Assembly: GCA_035048495.1 (NCBI GenBank) | Contig: CM068544.1 | Location: 50,803,893 to 50,867,892 of the forward strand | DNA length: 64,000 bases | From: Euptelea pleiosperma | Taxonomy: Eukaryota; Streptophyta; Magnoliopsida; Ranunculales; Eupteleaceae | Direction: 5' to 3' | Shown: positions 1 to 10,944 of the stretch, piece by piece | Layout: every line of letters starts with the position of its first letter | Position numbering within the stretch: position 1 is the first letter of the stretch | Program-made: the position numbers and the translations under genes | The notes under the pieces: generated by a model | The model's database searches: none | What the model saw: the letters and a program-made list of their open reading frames with translations, nothing else | Told to the model about the DNA's origin: nothing

Positions 1-660
1 TCTTTTTTATGAGTTTATTTTAACTGTTGCATTTTAGCATTATTTGGGGTACTCAGATCCAAAGGTTATAAATCAGTAGTAAGGTTGATTTTTTTTATAT
101 GTAGGGTCTAAATATTGTTGAGACAAACATCCGGGCCAGTGATCTCTAAAACTCTGCCACATATCTCATACTGTAGTCCGTCATCAAGGTTGATGACAGA
201 TTCCGTAATTAAAGATTTATTCCGTTGAGAACATCGCTGCGTTTCGAAACTATAGACTGTGGCTCCACACCTACCCACGTGTTCGATCGAGAACCACTCT
301 TTAATTCACCTACTTTTTTTAGTTGGGTCGTGGAAGTATCTAGTGTGACGATAGCATGGAGAAAGTTCGGTGTGAAGTCTCCTCCCAACAATCAATATTC
401 GATAAAAAGGACCAAGAGAGGGCCGATGGTTTCAAAGACGGCAATAGAAAGATCAAGATTCAATACTGCGATACACATGATCAAGAGCAATTTTTCAGTC
501 GTGTTGACCATGGATGACCGGACTAAAATATGTGTGGTTGTGGTCATTGACCTGTCGATTCAATGATCTACGGTCCACGAGGCAACAACTATTTTATTCT
601 TTGCAGTTGTTCCCTCCTGGACCGTGTATCTCTTGAATCCAATGTTTTGTTTCTTTTTTG
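1..660. other. unrecognised intergenic stretch
   Basis: Frames open on both strands between about 209 and 566 (113 residues on + and 60 on -), but neither shows a domain I recognise and their overlap suggests chance openness. Positions 40-110 resemble the internal part of the G-box MITE family described below. No gene is called. Confidence 0.3.
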
Positions 661-666
661 GTCGTG

Positions 667-1374
667 ATGTAACAAGGTATAGAGTAAACCTTCGCAAGCT
701 GATCACAACACACAATACGAGCCACGTGGTACACTCTTAGTGGACGCTGACCGTATGGATGTTTGGCCAATCTATAAGTGTACCTACAAACCGAAAATAA
801 ACCTGATCAGTGATTTCGAAGCGTTGGATTGAAGTTATTGTCATGGCTTGAGTTTAATAGTAGGAATTTGAGCATTATTGAGCGTTATTTGGGAGCAAAG
901 ATCCAAAGGTTTTAAATCACTAATCAGGCTGATTTTTGGTTTGCAGGTCCAACGAGAGACTGGCCAAACATCCATACGGTAATCACCCTCAAGAGTGTGC
1001 CACGTGGCCCGTATTGTGTGCTGTAATCGGCTTTGTTCACTGCATGCAGTGAGCGAAGGTTTACTCCAAGGTGTACTATACATTTTGCACGATATTTTTT
1101 ACTCACCACTGCCATCTGGGCTCAGTAACAGCATCGATGTTTAGCCCAATCCTTGGTAGACATTCATACAAAAATCAGCTCGTATGGTGATTTTTAGCCG
1201 TTGGTTTTGGTACTCAATTTTAAGTATTGAATCCAATGCTTAGAATTACGTGTTAAAAAGTAATTAAATCTAATGGCTAGCGATTACTAATCAGGGTGAT
1301 TTTTGGTGTGTATCCACGAAGGAGTGGGCTAAAGCTGCTGAACATCCGTGCGGTCAGGTATAACTTGCCACATC
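667..1374. mobile_element. MITE family C, copy 1, split by a MULE-MITE
   Basis: The left end GATGTAACAAGGTAT and a degenerate right end near 1370 match other copies of this family (terminal signature GATGTAACAAGGTATACCTG). The body holds the family's typical internal text (GCATGGATGTTTAGCCC-like, then its inverted counterpart). A G-box MITE sits inside it at 682-1066, so this element was here first. Confidence 0.55.
682..1066. mobile_element. MULE-type MITE with G-box termini (family B), copy 1
   Basis: The element starts GAGTAAACCTTCGC and ends GCGAAGGTTTACTC, an inverted terminal repeat. Flanks CAAGGTATA (673-681) and CAAGGTGTA (1067-1075) match at 8 of 9 bases, a 9-bp target duplication as in Mutator-like elements. 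Each arm carries CACGTG, the G-box core, about 40 bp from the end. It has no coding capacity. Confidence 0.8.
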
Positions 1375-1482
1375 TTTTTTCCTTCCTTTTTCCCCAATTT
1401 GAAACAAAGTCACATGAAGTTAGGCATTAACAGAGAGCGAAGGTTACATATATAGCTACCATCCAAGTCAGTCAAAATTGAG

Positions 1483-1880
1483 GAGTAAAACTTCCTCACA
1501 ACGGGTTGTGTGACCGAAGTCGGTCACAACTCACAACTCGCAACTCACAACTCACAACCCACAACCCACAACCCACAGTACGAGCCACGTGGCACAGTAT
1601 TAGAGGGCGCTGACTGTATGGATGTTTGGCCAGTCCGACGGTGTACCTGTAAACCAAAAATAAGCCTGATTAGTGATTTAAAACCTTTGGATCTTTGCAC
1701 CCAAATAACACTCAATAATGCTCCAATTCCTACGGTTAAAATCAACCCATGAAAATAACTTCAATCCAACGCTTAGAAATGACTTATCAGGTGATTTTTG
1801 GTTTGCAGGTGTACCAAGGACTTGCCAAGCATCCATACGGTCAGCACCCTCTACTAGTGTGCCACGTGGTTGATGTTTTT
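1483..1880. mobile_element. MULE-type MITE (family B), copy 2
   Basis: The left end GAGTAAAACTTCC is present and the right end is lost next to a family C element. CACGTG occurs in both arms (about 1579 and 1862). The left arm is lengthened by a heptamer microsatellite. Confidence 0.65.
1525..1577. repeat. heptanucleotide microsatellite
   Basis: About seven units of CACAACT/CACAACC in tandem, inside the left arm of a family B MITE. It probably grew from a single CACAACT-like word in the element's terminus. Confidence 0.75.
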
Positions 1881-1923
1881 GGGAGACCTCAGACCCAGTT
1901 ACGTAGGATTTTGAAACAGGTCG

Positions 1924-2543
1924 TGGTGTAACAAGGTATACCTGAGATTTTTTCAAATGCGGAAGTGCATTTTTGTTACTGACTGCTGCCATATGGGCCC
2001 ACTGACCGCATGGATGGTTAGCCTACTCTTGGTAAACAATCATACGAAAAAATCAGCTTGTTTGATTATTTTTAGCCATTGGTTTTAGTACTTTAAAAAT
2101 AGTTGAATTCAACGGCACGCCTGAAAAAAAACATTAAAATCTAATGGTTAGAGATTATTAATCAGGGTGAGTTTTAGTGCCTATATCCACCGAAGGAGTG
2201 GGATAAACATCCATACGGTAGTGGGCCCAAAGGACAGTTGCGAGTAACAAAATGGGGCTCACTTAGTATGCAACTGTTGCAAACAGTGTCAGTACGGTTG
2301 GATGTCCATTGCAAAATGTGCTATTTCAATATTTTAAAAATAATAAATATTTTATAAATTAAGAACACATTTTTTAAGGAGCATTTAATGGTGGATACAC
2401 TGTTTGCATACTAGATTTGTACAACAATAAGAACACATTTTTCAAGGAGCATTCAATGGTGGATACACTGTTTGCATACTTAGATTTGTCCGACAAAATG
2501 CGCTTCCGCATGTGAAAAAGTCTTAGGTGTACCTTGTTACATC
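1924..2543. mobile_element. MITE family C, copy 2
   Basis: The ends are GTGTAACAAGGTATACCTGAG and the inverse ACCTTGTTACATC. The sub-terminal text (TGCGGAAGTGCATTTTTGTT and its inverse before 2520) is also inverted. It is longer than copies 3 and 4 because of a 68-bp tandem duplication at 2361-2496. Confidence 0.65.
2361..2496 (+). repeat. 68-bp tandem duplication inside a MITE
   Basis: Two head-to-tail units begin AAGAACACATTTTT at 2361 and 2429 and differ at a few positions. Both contain the word GGTGGATACACTGTTTGCAT. Confidence 0.85.
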
Positions 2544-2575
2544 TTTTTCCTTTTCAAACCACATATCACAACCTA

Positions 2576-2925
2576 CCACAAGTTTAGTATGGCTAGACTC
2601 CCTGGATCACCTAGAGGATGCTGACCCAATGGGTGTTTGACCAATCCCTAGGTGGACTTACAAACCAAAAATCAGCTTGATTAATGATTTCAAACCTTTG
2701 GATCTTTGTACCCCAATAATGTTCAATTTCCCACGGTTAAAATCAATTTACTCCAATCCAACTCTTAGAAATCACAAATCAAATTGATTTTTGGTTTGTA
2801 GATCCACCTAAGGATTGACCAAACATCCTTACGGTCAGAGGACGAAAATGTGCCATGTGTCTCATTGTGGGCGGTCATTGGCTTCCCTGGCCTTTGTGAT
2901 CAGGGAAATTTTACTCCACAGAATG
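2576..2925. mobile_element. MULE-type MITE (family B), copy 3, diverged
   Basis: The body carries the family text (CCAATCCCTAGGTGGACTTA, then its inverted match near 2800) and ends near GAAATTTTACTCC. The G-boxes are mutated in this copy (CATGTG on the right), so it looks older. Confidence 0.55.
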
Positions 2926-2939
2926 AAAGAAGATCAATT

Positions 2940-3360
2940 AGTGAGCCACGTGGAGTTCTCTTTCGGACGTACTGAGCTTATGCATATTTGGTCCACCTCT
3001 TGGGAGAAATTTTTTTAAGCAGTGGCCAATCACATGGCGCCACAACCTCCTGTATCTTACAGGAGGTTGTGGCGCCATGTGATTGGCCACTGCTTCGCTT
3101 CTTAAAAAATCCATTGTTTCGAATCACCTCTTGGTGGATCTACGAATAAAAAATTAACAGTTTAAGTGATGAGTTATAGCTGTAGGACTTGAGCATTTTA
3201 TTATGGTGATTGTGGGCCGTTGGATTTGCTCACCTTTTTGGATTGTAAAATCTAGCTGTTAGGAATTACTGATCAAGCTGATGTTTTGTGTGTCGGTCCA
3301 ACAAGAGGTGGAACAAACATTCATATGGCCAGTGGGCCCGAAAGATTTCTCCACATGGCA
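2940..3360. mobile_element. degenerate MITE split by a hairpin element
   Basis: Opposed arms resemble each other (GTCCACCTCTTGGGAG at about 2990 and CCAACAAGAGGTGGAACAAA at about 3298). The left arm has CACGTGG. A palindromic element interrupts it at 3017-3095. Confidence 0.45.
3017..3095. repeat. perfect 38-bp inverted repeat with 3-nt loop
   Basis: Positions 3017-3054 are the exact reverse complement of 3058-3095, separated by three bases. The arm begins AAGCAGTGGCCAATCACATG. Imperfect complementarity continues outward (ATTTTTTTAAG on the left, CTTAAAAAAT on the right), as expected for a foldback MITE of about 100 bp. A transcript would form a long uninterrupted hairpin. Confidence 0.9.
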
Positions 3361-3394
3361 TTATATACTGTCTCTTACTTGTAATTGTTCCAAG

Positions 3395-3753
3395 CAAGGT
3401 TTAAAAAACGGCCCTTATAACAAAAATAACGGCCGTTATAACTGATTTGGACCTACCCTGTTATATTATGGACCGTTAAAACACCTAAAAAATAACGGCT
3501 GTTATTTTCCGTTATAACGAAAATGACTGTTATTTTCTGAAAATTTTGTGAAAAAAAAAAAAACTGAAGTTATTATTGTTTTTTTCCGTTATATTTTATT
3601 TTTTTCCATTTTTGAAAATTTGATTAAGTGCCATTTTTCCAGTTTTTCCGTTATATTCCATTTTTGTCCCTGAGCGTTTTTTTTTCGTTATAACAAAAAA
3701 ACGGTAACACCCCGAGTCCGTTATACCGTTATAATGGCCCCCTTTATACCTTG
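3395..3753. mobile_element. palindromic MITE family A (hAT-like), copy 1
   Basis: It begins CAAGGTTTAAAAAACGGCCC and ends in the inverse, CCTTTATACCTTG. The interior is full of the words AACGGCCGTTAT and CCGTTATAAC on both strands. Flanks GTTCCAAG (3387-3394) and GTTCCAAA (3754-3761) agree at 7 of 8 bases, pointing to an 8-bp target duplication and hence hAT mobilisation. Confidence 0.65.
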
Positions 3754-3818
3754 GTTCCAAACTTTCAAGTCCAACAACGCATTTTACCAGTTTAAATTTT
3801 GGGGAAATCTTCCTTTCC

Positions 3819-4198
3819 GAGTAAAACTTGCCTGACGACTATGGTTAGGGAAGCCCTGACCACCCATAATATGGGACACGTGGTATACTCTTAGAGGACG
3901 CCGACCGTATGAATGTTTGGCGCATCTCTAAGTGGACCTACAAACCAAAAATCAGCCTGATCAGTGATTTCAAATCTTTTGATCTTTGTACCCAAATATT
4001 GGTAAATAATGCTCAAATGCCTACGGTTAAAATCAACCCATGAAAATGACTTAAATTAACACTTAGAAATCACTGATCAGGTTGATTTTGGGTTTATTGG
4101 TCTACCTAGAGATTGGCCAAACATGTATACAGTCATTGTCCTCTAAGAAAATGCCACGTGGCTTATATCGTGGGTGGTCAGGTAGTTACGTGACCAAC
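3819..4198. mobile_element. MULE-type MITE (family B), copy 4
   Basis: The left end is GAGTAAAACTTGCC. Both arms carry CACGTG (ACACGTGGTA near 3888 and CCACGTGGC near 4154). The right terminus is degenerate, so the outer limit is approximate. Confidence 0.6.
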
Positions 4199-4199
4199 G

Positions 4200-4540
4200 G
4201 TCTGTAGTTCGTTGCTTTTCTGGTCAGAAATGGAAGCAGTTAAGCAACAGTCATGGAAAACCTCTATTCATGCCGAGGCCATGAACTTCGATTTCAAGTT
4301 TAGGGGATCGAAAGTTCTTCCCTCTTGGAGATTCCATAAAACCCCATTCGCTGTTGTACTGAAGCTGCAGCGGTTTCTCTTGAAAAGTGAATTCGGAGAC
4401 AGGAGACCCAGCGCGAAGGACCTTGAAATCGAAATTCCTCAGAATTTTGGGGAGTTTTCGTGTTAAACGCGTTAAGAACAAAGTAGTTGCTGAAAAGAAG
4501 AAATTGGGGCATCCGGCACTCCAAAATTAGTTTTCTGGCC
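4200..4540. other. no recognisable gene
   Basis: Short open frames exist on both strands but they overlap, show no known domain and lack coding signals. Nothing further is supported. Confidence 0.3.
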
Positions 4541-4543
4541 AAG

Positions 4544-4770
4544 CTATGAATATCAGAGTGATTTGAACTTTTTGTGACGGTGATCTCCTCACCATAGGAG
4601 GTTTTGTGTCCGCTGATCCTGACCCATATATAAATTAAAAGTTTTGGAATAAGATGATTTTTTGGGAGGAGATCATCCTCACAAAATCTAAGCTCCGCCA
4701 CGTGGAGGAGATCATCCTCACAAAAATTCAAATCATTGCGATATTTGTAGTTTGGTTTAAAGTTCCTGAC
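4544..4770. mobile_element. MITE family D, copy 1, diverged
   Basis: The word GATCTCCTCACCATAGGAGG and its inverted partner GGAGATCATCCTCACAAAA mark the family that recurs near 19.8, 45.1, 47.9, 55.1, 61.4 and 63.9 kb. Confidence 0.5.
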
Positions 4771-4901
4771 CCATGTGTGGGTAACACGTGAATCACCTAC
4801 TTCCCTCACGTATTTACTTGGGGGGTAAGGTGCTTCTTTCATGCCCAACCTCCTTTCACGTGGTAAGGGGGACCACATTTATCTTCCTCATATATTTTTT
4901 A

Positions 4902-6156
4902 GGAAAAATTTTAGATGCAGAGGGTTTTGGATGCAGAGGATGAGTGGTAAATCTAGACCACACATCTTACAAATTTTCAAAACCCAAGTTAACCATAGTT
5001 AATATATTAAATCCTTTTTACCCTTAAAAATAATATCATATCAATTGGTTTCCTTTTTAAAAATAAAAAACTTCCCTTTTTTAGAAAACCTTTCTCTTAT
5101 CCTCTTCTTCCTGAACCTGTCTTTCACCTTTTACACTACCTCCCTCTCGTTTTCTTCTAAAGTTTCTAGTTATGGTTTGTTCCTCTTACTCGTATATATT
5201 GCTGCTAGAAAAAATGAAAGATGTAAAATCAATATTTGTTTAGTAATTTGCCATAACATAGAGGAAGCCACTACGCAGAACCAATCTGCCATAAGTTCAT
5301 AACAGAGATGTCTGCTTGTTTATTAACCTGCAACCGCTCTAATAGCTGGGCATAAACGGCACTGAAATTGAACACACAACTGTTCCCAATTTATTTCTAG
5401 GCTTGTCCATCCAAAAGACTTCAATAGATGTATGGTTTTGATAATTTACTCAGATCCATTCTTTGTATAAGGTTTCTCTTAGGTTGGACCCATGGAGTGG
5501 ATTAGAACCAGCATTCAACTGCTGTTGTGCTGAAGATATTTAATATCAAAACCAGATTGATTCAGTGATTCATCCTTTTTATAATTTCAATCGTTTGGAT
5601 ACTTTTAGTTGGGGCAGGAAATAGAAGTCGAATAAATGTGATGGCTTCTTCCAGTCCTCCCCTCTACTTGTTAAACCAATTGGGGTTGATCACTGTCAAA
5701 TAATGTAGGGAGATGTTGTCTGCTCTATTTGCTGCCATTGAAGGTAATACATTTCTTGACTTCACGAACAAGGAGGAGGATTTCGTGATTTTTGGAGAGA
5801 GAGAAGACAACCATAGAGAGAAAAAGAGAGAGGTAGTGATACAGGGAGAGAGGATCTCAGGGTGGTTTCAACCTAGTTGCTTCTGATTTTACTCACCATC
5901 GAGGGGCGAAAGGTGAAGACGTTTTATGGAAGAAGATGATCATGGAGGGGAAAGGCTTTTGCAACCTAAAAAGGAAGATTTTTGTTTTTTATGTTATGTT
6001 TCTAAAAGGGAAGCCAATTGATATAATATTAATAATTTTAGAACTGATTTAAAATATTAACTATGGTTAACTTGGGTTTTGAAAAAGTCAAGATGTGTGG
6101 TCTAGATTTACCACTCATCCTCTGCATCCAAAACCCCCTGCATCTAAATTTTTTCC
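4902..6156. mobile_element. non-autonomous MULE with long terminal inverted repeats
   Basis: The ends GGAAAAATTTTAGATGC and GCATCTAAATTTTTTCC head inverted repeats of roughly 110-120 bp. The left arm reaches about 5020 and the right arm starts about 6040. A perfect 9-bp target duplication, TATTTTTTA, flanks it at 4893-4901 and 6157-6165, typical of Mutator-like elements. The interior has no transposase. It holds AT-rich sequence, an 85-residue open frame at 5045-5302 with no known domain, and a purine-rich GAGAGAG tract near 5800. Captured host sequence is possible but not shown. Confidence 0.85.
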
Positions 6157-6423
6157 TATTTTTTATTCTGAAAGTGTTTTCATTTTTTTTGTATGGCAGC
6201 TTGGTAACCCTCGAGATCCCTAAACGCTTGCAATTTTCATTTACACGGCATCCTCATGGGTGAAGGAAATGGCCTCTCTTTTTGCTAATTATCATACGAC
6301 TTGAATTGTGTAGACACTTGAACATTTTTATCGTATTACCAACTGTTCGATATCGAGCGAGGTCTTTAGTAGGCCAAAGAGGAATGGAAGATAATTTCTT
6401 CTCATTCCGAACCAAAAAACCTT

Positions 6424-6868
6424 TAGGCCATGTTTGATTATACAAAAAAATTTCCTGAGAAAATTCATTGGGGAAAATGTCTTAAATGGCTGATTGATTG
6501 CAACTGAGAACACATATTTCAATCATGTGAGAAACTAAAGGTGCATTTTCAGGTGGAAATGAATTCTCAACCATCAAGATGGGAAATGAATTCCGGGCTT
6601 AGTAGGGAAATTTATCTAGATTTAAATGGCTTGGTAGGAAAAATTATACAGATTTAAAATGGCTATCTACCAATGGACAATTGTGTTTTCCCAAGGAAAA
6701 TGCAATTTTTCCACTTGGCAATTTTCTCAAGGAAAAATCGTTTGGGGAAAGATTTTTGGATCTTTCATATTTTCAACTTTTTTCACTTTACATCTTTATC
6801 ATGTGAGAAAATAAATGCGATTTTTTCAGGTGAAATATGCAATTTTCCACTTGGAAATTAAACACGCC
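6424..6868. mobile_element. Harbinger-like MITE (family F), copy 1
   Basis: The left end GGCCATGTTTGATTAT and right end AATTAAACACGCC are imperfect inverted repeats of the GGC(G)TGTTTGATT type. Internal blocks on both strands contain CAGGTGGAAA and TTTTCTCAAGGAAA words. No clear target duplication. Confidence 0.45.
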
Positions 6869-8110
6869 TGTGGGTACTGTATTTTCTGACAAATAATAAG
6901 ATGACATGTGTTACTAGCACACATGTGTGAGGTATGAAAGGCCGACGCATGGTGTCATTCAGCATACGTGAGTAAATGCGCCAAAGAAATTGTCAGAGAC
7001 CATAACCAGTCCACTCTTGTCATACGTCTTCTATTAATGGAAACATTATGTGTCAGATAGAGTGATCAAAAGAAAGCATCTCGGGGCAGGGTCGGTAATG
7101 AATGCATTGAACCTTCAGCCTTTAATATGTCGGAGAAGCATTCACTCTTACCCGACACATTAATGATCGGTCCACTTGACGGGAAGGTCAAAACGGCCCT
7201 TTTGACAGGAGTGACTGTTATCTCATCCTAACAAGGACAGCGGCCCACTTGATATGAGTGACAATTATCTCATCCTGACAAGTTCAAATTAATGACACAC
7301 TCAACGGGATTGAGATTCAACACATCTCAACATTCTTGACGGGATTGATATTCCATTCATCCCGACAAGTTGAACGACAGATTTGATGGGATCAACATAC
7401 AATTCATCCCAACAAGTTTAGTTATCATCCTTAACGGGAATGATGTTCAACATATCCCTACAAGGTCAGACGGCCTACTTGACAGGAGTGTCGTTTATCT
7501 CATCCCGGCAAAATCAAATTGCCTTGTTGACGGGAGTAACGTTTATCTCATCCCGATAAAATCAAATTGCCTTGTTGACGGGAGTATTTCGTCCCGGCAA
7601 GATCAACAGCTTACTTAATGGGAATGGACTTTTATCAATCCTGAGAAGTATACATGATTTTACAAGCGAGATAAGTATTCTAAATTATAATACAATTAAT
7701 TACTTTTCTGTCCATTGAGTGTTGGCCACATGGCAGTTAGTTTGACTCTTGCGCAGCTCCGACGTTTTTCTATTCAAATATCTGTCACGAGAAATGCCAC
7801 CTTAGTCGCCACAGATATAATTGAATAGAGGCAGTTAGGATCTAACAAGAACATGCAGTTTCATAACAAAATCTCTTCAGATCATAACTGACTGACGAGA
7901 AGTAGACACGTAAGAGGTGAGTCACGCAAATTCTGGGGGTATAAATACATGACCCTCAGAACTAACTTGAGTGTCGGAGTGTTGTCAACAAGTACGACTA
8001 CATCTCGTTTGGAGATCATCCTATCATTCGCAGTGGACATGTTAATAGTAATTATTTTGCGTTTAATGAGAATTATTACGCAGCATAGTCAAACTACTTT
8101 AACACGAGTT
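6869..8110 (+). mobile_element. LTR-like retrotransposon remnant (possible solo LTR)
   Basis: The stretch starts TGTGGGTACTG and contains a TATA box (GGTATAAATACATGACC, about 7939). This is followed by text resembling the R/U5 part of plant Ty3/gypsy LTRs (ACTTGAGTGTCGGAGTGTTG, about 7963). No internal gag-pol follows, so if real it is a solo or truncated LTR. I found no matching 5-bp target duplication and the right edge is uncertain. The U3-like half is a 48-bp tandem repeat. Confidence 0.4.
7165..7650 (+). repeat. minisatellite of about 48-52 bp units
   Basis: About nine degenerate units share the pattern TTGACGGGAGTNACGTTTATC followed by TCATCCCGACAAG. Two adjacent units starting at 7511 and 7559 are nearly identical, with period exactly 48. 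The frame 7370-7618 stays open because 48 is divisible by three. I regard it as non-coding. Confidence 0.75.
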
Positions 8111-8400
8111 GGGACATGGTAAGGGACAAAGAAGAGGGTCTGTCAAGCTTGCCATAGGCTAGGGTGGTACTGGTCCAAGGTCTCCTTCCTGTCGAAAATG
8201 TGAATAGTAATTATATCTTTGCTAAAGCAACCTTCTTTTTTTTTCAAACCACGAAGACTTGAACGGTTGAACCTAAGCCTAGCTCATTGTATTTAGGTCA
8301 ACAATGTACTAGGCCCAAAACTCATCAGGTTTGCATGTCCATTACATCTTTACCGTCGATTATTTGATCAGATGGTTAAAGAATTTTGACTGATCTCTGA

Positions 8401-8637
8401 TTGGATATTCCTCTTCTTAATGGTTCAGGGGAACTTAGGATGGTTCTCTGCAGATGTCTGTGCTCCTATTTTGGACATATCATCTTTTTTTCTGATATCT
8501 CTTTTTGTTACTCTGAATGTGAATCTAATATGGTAGCTCATACTTTAGCCCGCCTTTTTCTAACCCCTTGGTGTGGACCTCTTACCCCTGACTGGGTTAG
8601 CGCCATGCCTAAGAATCTACATCCTGTGGGTTGACTT
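8401..8637 (+). pseudogene. LINE-type RNase H domain remnant
   Basis: The 77-residue frame contains SFCYSECESNMVAHTLARL followed by PWCGPLTPDWV. This resembles the C-terminal end of the RNase H-like domain that closes plant non-LTR reverse transcriptases (a conserved N-x-x-A-H-x-L-A signature). Nothing upstream in frame resembles reverse transcriptase, so only the tail survives. A nuclear RNase H-like host gene fragment would look similar. Confidence 0.5.
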
Positions 8638-8652
8638 TTGTATAGTTAGCGC

Positions 8653-9020
8653 CAAGCTTTAACGGCCATTATAACGGATTCGGACCGCTTTAACGGCCAT
8701 TATAACGGATTCGGACCTCCCCCTATACGTTACATTACTGTTAAAACGCCCAGAAAATAATGGCCGTTATTGTTTTTTTTTAACAAAAATAATGACCATT
8801 ATTTTCTGGAAAAACGTGAGAAAAAAATGGCCGTTATTTTTGTTATTTTCCATTTTTTGAAAATCTGAAACTCAAATTTCAGAAATATAACTGAAAAAAC
8901 AGCCGTTTTTTTCCACAATTTTTTCTAGAAAATAATGGTCGTTATTTTCTGGGCATTTTAACGGTACGTAACGTAACGGGTAGGTCCGAATCCGTTATAA
9001 CGGCTGATTTTTAAACCTTG
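8653..9020. mobile_element. palindromic MITE family A, copy 2
   Basis: It begins CAAGCTTTAACGGCCATTAT and ends TTTTTAAACCTTG. A short block (CGGCCATTATAACGGATTCGG) is doubled at the left end. No convincing target duplication in this copy. Confidence 0.6.
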
Positions 9021-9029
9021 GTTCAGACA

Positions 9030-9275
9030 CTTCATAACAGCAGATCCCATCACTCTGTGGGAATAGAGGCTCTACTTGGTTCAATGCAAATCGGATGCAA
9101 TGCACCCACTTGCCATGGCTTTGGGATCACACAGGATTGGTGGGGAGTGCAAATGAGTTGCTATGCAAGTGGTTGCCAAGCCCTTGGAAACTCATTAAAA
9201 AAAGGGAGCCCTTATTTGCACAACCCATTTCCTATCGGGGTGGGGTCGGGGCACACCCCCAAAAAAGAGACCTCT
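9030..9275. mobile_element. Harbinger-like MITE family E, partial copy
   Basis: Internal text matches the family with GGCCCTGCTTGGTTC ends (for example CTTGGTTCAATGCAAATCGG and GAGTGCAAATGAGTTG). Terminal GGCC motifs are missing. Confidence 0.4.
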
Positions 9276-9284
9276 TTCTAAAAC

Positions 9285-9625
9285 TTGGCTGATTGGCCAC
9301 ATGGCACATTCTTAGAGAACACTGACCCTATGGATGTTTGGCCAATCCCTAGGTGGACTTACAAACCAAAAATCAACCTGATTAGTGATTTCTAAGCATT
9401 GGATTGGAGCCATTTTCATGGGTTGATTTTAACCGTGGGAATTTAAACATTGTCGATCATTATTTGGGGTACAATATCGAAAGGTTTGAAATCACTAATC
9501 AGGCTGATTTTTGGTTTGTTGGTCCACCTAGGTATTGGCCAAACATCCATACGGTCAGTTTCCTATAAGAATGTGCCACGTGGCTCATATTGTGGACAGT
9601 TAGTGATCGTGGCCAGTCAGCCAAG
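9285..9625. mobile_element. MULE-type MITE (family B), copy 5
   Basis: The inverted arms are clear (TGGATGTTTGGCCAATCCCT and its inverse before 9555). CACGTG is intact in the right arm (about 9577) and decayed to CACATG on the left. Confidence 0.6.
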
Positions 9626-9981
9626 TCTTAGAGAGAGGTCTCATTTTTTTGGTGTGTACCCCGACTAAGAGTCTACCTTGTGCAAATATGGGCTCCCTTA
9701 AGAAAATGGATGCAAGCAAGGCCGTAGGAGAACCCAATTTTTCCGCTGATTATACGGCCCAAGTCAAGAGTTTCAGAAGCTACCTACCAATAGATACGAG
9801 CAGGCCCATAGTATGTGAGCCACGTGGGGAGCAGATAGGCGAAGAATATCAAATAATCATCGTTCAAATTCGTAAATCAAATAAGAGGAAGTTAACCTGG
9901 GTTTTATGATTGATCCAATCATTAATCCCCGTTTCCACAAGTACCCAAATTCTTATCACTTGTAAATTTGCTATGGGTCAT

Positions 9982-10291
9982 GATGTAACAAGGTATACCT
10001 GACGCTTTTTGGCGTAAGAATGCACTTTTTTTGTTACTCACCGCAGCCATCTGGGCCCATAGGCCGCATGGATGTTTAGACCATCCCTTGTTAGACATTC
10101 ATACCACAAATCAGCTTGTTTGATCATTTTTAGCCGTTGGTTATAGTAATAAAAAATGGTTCAGTTCAACGGCTAGAATCTGGCCTTAAAAAGTATTAAA
10201 ATCTAATGGCTAGAAATCGTGCTTCCACATGGTCAGTGGGCCCAAATCGTGCTTCCTCACACCAAAAAGCGTAAGTATACCTTGTTACATC
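9982..10291. mobile_element. MITE family C, copy 3
   Basis: A compact 310-bp copy with ends GATGTAACAAGGTATACCTG and GTATACCTTGTTACATC, an almost exact inverted repeat. The interior has TTTTTGGCGTAAGAATGCAC and the inverse ACCAAAAAGCGTAAG. Confidence 0.75.
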
Positions 10292-10944
10292 TTTTCCATT
10301 TACTATTTCTAGCCCGACAGGTGGTTATGTCAGTGGGCCCTACATTAGGTTTGCACGGCACCAACTAACCGTCCATATCTCCGCCACACGCAAATTTAAG
10401 GGAGCAGATTCAGTCAACACGCATCGTAATCCCTCTCTTTGACTACTTACTTTTAAAATTATTTTCTAACTTTGACCGGATTGTCACTTCAAACGAAGTA
10501 CCTACAAGAAATCTGCGTGCCCTTACAAATTCACTTATTTACGAAAATGCTATCTCGGATTTATATAATTACCTTTATATCCCAAGAAAGCAGAAAGTCG
10601 AAAAAACCCTTTATAGCAGGGCAATGGAAATGGTTTGAAGTCTCGGTCCCACTGATCCAGTCCAGAAATGGTAAGTCTCGGGCTGAGACCACTGTTTTCC
10701 TGGGAAGTCTCACTTCATCTAGGGGCAAGATGCGCCGATCCCGTTCTAGATCGGGTGATCCGGATTGGGATCGGAGCCCACCAATCCGGCCTCCGATATT
10801 TCGAACTATGGAAGACGTTTTTCTGACTTATTGTAGACGGTTAAAACCACCTATAATTTAGACACATAATCGCACACGGAAGGAGAGGTTTGGACCCACC
10901 CACCACTAGATCTAAATGATTAACATCCATTTCATGTGGTGTAG
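10292..10944. other. intergenic, no gene recognised
   Basis: A 129-residue frame at 10472-10861 includes an Arg/Ser-rich run but no domain I can name, and it lacks supporting signals. The stretch is otherwise unremarkable. Confidence 0.25.

Noticed and set aside
225..566. 113-codon open frame on the + strand
   Set aside because: It overlaps another open frame on the opposite strand, has no recognisable domain and no splice or promoter support.
4300..4878. 192-codon open frame on the - strand
   Set aside because: It runs through family D MITE sequence (GATCATCCTCAC words) and so is repeat-derived.
7165..7650. CRISPR-like regular spacing of repeats
   Set aside because: The units are contiguous and degenerate without unique spacers, and the genome is a plant.
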